Of a DNA stretch of 7,165 nucleotides, positions 5,463 through 7,165 are shown piece after piece (within the stretch, counting starts at the first letter, position 1; the number at the start of each line of letters is the position of its first letter). The translations under genes and the position numbers were made by a program. The notes below the pieces were generated by a model. That model was not told the origin of the DNA. It saw nothing but the letters and a program-made list of their open reading frames with translations, and ran no database searches. Source of the DNA: Terriglobia bacterium (GTDB lineage Bacteria; Acidobacteriota; Terriglobia; UBA7540); NCBI GenBank assembly GCA_030042795.1, contig JASHYZ010000408.1:1-7165 (forward strand), read 5' to 3'.

Positions 5463-7165
5463 TCAGTTCAAACTGAACTCGGCGTGTTCTACCGGTGTCC
5501 TGTCTCCTGAAGCGTCCAGGGCGAGAATCTCCAGTTCGTACTGGCCTGGCTGGACGCCGTCCAATTTCAGCGGGATGCCGATGGGGATCACAGGATTGCC
5601 GGCCTTGGCAAACCGGTCCACCGGCGCCGTCATATTGGCCACCGGCTGATTGGTCTTGCGATCCACGACCTCGTAGCGCAACTCAACGGCCGCCTGGCTA
5701 CCGGCTGCCAACTGCGGATCATAAACCTCAACGTAAAGCGCAAGTTGTTTGCCCGCTTTGAAAGTGTTGTTCGGAGAGGGCTCGAATTGAAATCCCTGGG
5801 CTACGAATGTTTTCTGGTCCTCTAGCAATGCCTCATCCATACTCACCGCAGCCTCTGACACTTTCTGGATCTGGTCGCTCAAGATAACGCCGCTGATGTT
5901 GAACTGGCTTCCATTGTAGGGCCGCACGGTGAGCGGAATTTCCTGCTTGGCGAAGCTGTTGCCTCCTGTGCTGACCGCGATTTTCAACTTGTACGCACCG
6001 GGCGCAATATCGAATCCTGTGCGGTAGTTGAAAGCGCCCTGGGTAAACTCCTTGAGGTCCTTCTTTTCGTAATCCAGGGCGCGCGAGTCGCTAAAGCGGG
6101 CCGCTACGGAGCCGCCCTGCCCGTAAGCGACTCCTAAAATGGTAACGTCGCAATGAAAATTCTTCTTGTCCTTTTCAAAATTGAATGCGTCGCCCGGCAC
6201 GGAGAGAGCGACATTCACCAGCGCCTGGTCAGCGCCCTGGTAAAAGTAAGACGCCTCCGCGGTAATTTGGTTGCTTCCGGCCTGCGGGCTGGCGAGTTCG
6301 GCCTCCAGAGTCTTCGCCTCCGGTTTGCCGGCGAGTGCATCCACACCCTTGGTGTCATAGTAGCCGTTCCGCGCCCGCACCTCGAGACCTTTGGTGTCTA
6401 CCTTGACTTTAATCGAATGGTAGGTACCGTCGTGGCTAAGGTCCTCGGGCGCGTAGCCCAGCACGTAGTATTCATCGAGCTCATGGGCAATCTTGTCGAG
6501 ACCGCCCAAGAAGTCGTTGGTGTTGAAAATAGGGAAGCCGCCAGTTCCGTTTGCCAATGCATAAAGCACATCCTGGTTGGCGGTTGCGTTCTGCGGGAAG
6601 GGGGGAATATTGGCGTTGGGCCTAAAGTTCGGGTTGTTCAAGGGATTGTTGAGCGCCATTCCCGGATTTGTTACCCCACCTCCTCCGCCATGACCACCGG
6701 TGGTGCCGCTCCCGGTGCCGTGGCCGCCGCTACCGCCACTGCCGCTACCGCCACTGCCACTACCCCCTGTGCCACCGTGCCCCCCGCTCCCGCCTGAACC
6801 TCCGCCCCCCGTCGTCCCTCCACCTCCAATTCCGCCTCCGCCACCCCCTCCACCGCCACCCCCTCCTGCCGGACTACCGCCGCCTCCACCGCCCCCGTGC
6901 TGTGGGAATGGCAGGGGCATGAGCATGGCCAGGAGCCCTTCATAGTGCGGGAAATTTGGCTCATCCGGAGGTTGAAGGTCACCGAGCGGCCGCCCAGTGG
7001 GGGATCCAAGTGTCGGCCCAGCCGGCGACGAAATACTCGGCTGGCCGGTGAACAGGCCGCGGACGTCGAGAGGATAGATGGCAACGTTGGCCTTGTTGGC
7101 CTCATCGATGGCCGCGGTCAGTTCGTACATGAGTTCATCGTTTAGCGGAAAGCCGGACGAAAAAA
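5463..7165 (-). CDS. VWFA-related domain protein (acidobacterial type), N-terminus beyond the window
   Basis: The frame is open through the right edge (FSSGFPLNDEL precedes the internal Met at 7130), so the Met at 7130 is not the start; 566 residues are visible. The end of a von Willebrand A fold is seen: ELTAAIDEANKANVAIYPLDVRGL at the right end is its last helix and strand, split here as ELTAAIDEANK and ANVAIYPLDVRGL. After a Pro/Gly linker and a glycine-rich insertion (6675-6896), the fold resumes with NQDVLYALANGTGG and NTNDF. The family hallmark follows: LDEYYVLGYAPED, HSIKVKV and VRARNGYYD. The last 300 residues are beta-rich, with segments resembling extracellular Ig-like modules, and end at FSLN. 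The N-terminal signal and the MIDAS DXSXS motif would lie outside the window and cannot be checked. Members are usually considered exported; ligands are unknown. The promoter is also outside. The gene is followed on its strand by the heptamer repeat and then mutY. Confidence 0.92.
   Translation of the reverse strand, partial: FSSGFPLNDELMYELTAAIDEANKANVAIYPLDVRGLFTGQPSISSPAGPTLGSPTGRPLGDLQPPDEPNFPHYEGLLAMLMPLPFPQHGGGGGGGSPAGGGGGGGGGGGGIGGGGTTGGGGSGGSGGHGGTGGSGSGGSGSGGSGGHGTGSGTTGGHGGGGGVTNPGMALNNPLNNPNFRPNANIPPFPQNATANQDVLYALANGTGGFPIFNTNDFLGGLDKIAHELDEYYVLGYAPEDLSHDGTYHSIKVKVDTKGLEVRARNGYYDTKGVDALAGKPEAKTLEAELASPQAGSNQITAEASYFYQGADQALVNVALSVPGDAFNFEKDKKNFHCDVTILGVAYGQGGSVAARFSDSRALDYEKKDLKEFTQGAFNYRTGFDIAPGAYKLKIAVSTGGNSFAKQEIPLTVRPYNGSQFNISGVILSDQIQKVSEAAVSMDEALLEDQKTFVAQGFQFEPSPNNTFKAGKQLALYVEVYDPQLAAGSQAAVELRYEVVDRKTNQPVANMTAPVDRFAKAGNPVIPIGIPLKLDGVQPGQYELEILALDASGDRTPVEHAEFSLN
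6675..6896 (-). repeat. Glycine-rich low-complexity coding tract with 15-bp tandem units
   Basis: This in-frame stretch encodes 74 residues, of which about 53 are glycine, interspersed with Ser, Thr and His. It includes runs of 7 and 12 glycines. At DNA level there are 15-bp tandem duplications: 6726-6740 equals 6741-6755 (each encoding Gly/Ser repeats), and 6838-6852 matches 6853-6867 at 14 of 15 bases. The 15-bp step keeps the frame, consistent with growth by slippage or unequal recombination. The coding strand is strongly G-rich. Confidence 0.85.

Noticed and set aside
6153..6945. + strand frames including a poly-proline protein opposite the glycine tract
   Set aside because: Proline codons are simply the complement of the glycine codons; the - strand frame has the VWA family motifs.

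Overview
The window looks like a chromosomal segment of an Acidobacteriota-type soil or environmental bacterium. The inference rests on three things. The VWA protein at the right end reads like the acidobacterial VWFA-related family (TIGR03436 type). It shares the window with a large secreted Asp-box (sortilin/VPS10-like) propeller protein, a pair common in that phylum. The DNA is GC-rich and its gaps are full of palindromic and short-period repeats. No 16S or other phylogenetic marker is present, so the assignment is a judgement from protein style.

Layout, left to right. (1) 3-43: a perfect 19-bp hairpin. (2) 53-399, + strand: a small MNT-type nucleotidyltransferase whose reading frame breaks near a T5 run at 225-229; both halves are recognisable in different frames. 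(3) 400-828: a gap with no convincing gene but several palindromic elements, chiefly a 141-bp element with perfect 34-bp inverted arms (469-609), a 9-bp hairpin (765-785) and an ACAGAG-type inverted repeat (790-854). (4) about 829-4071, + strand: a secreted protein with eleven Asp-box motifs, an Ig-like segment and a helical C-terminus; its exact start is unresolved because the repeats run into its 5' end. (5) 4074-5276, - strand: MutY adenine DNA glycosylase, convergent with the propeller gene and only 2 nt from it. (6) 5288-5456: a heptanucleotide purine repeat that switches strand in the middle. (7) 5463 to the window edge, - strand: the C-terminal part of a VWFA-related protein with a 74-codon glycine-rich insertion.

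The genes do not form an obvious pathway. MutY is DNA-repair housekeeping. The Asp-box protein carries a signal peptide, and the VWA protein belongs to a family usually considered exported, so both probably act outside the cytoplasm in protein-protein contacts. The nucleotidyltransferase remnant lacks a detectable HEPN partner. I see no defence island, CRISPR array, integrase, transposase, tRNA or rRNA. The most distinctive content is the repeats: all three gaps of appreciable length hold a different kind, and one coding region carries a low-complexity expansion. I did not find a convincing new multi-gene system.
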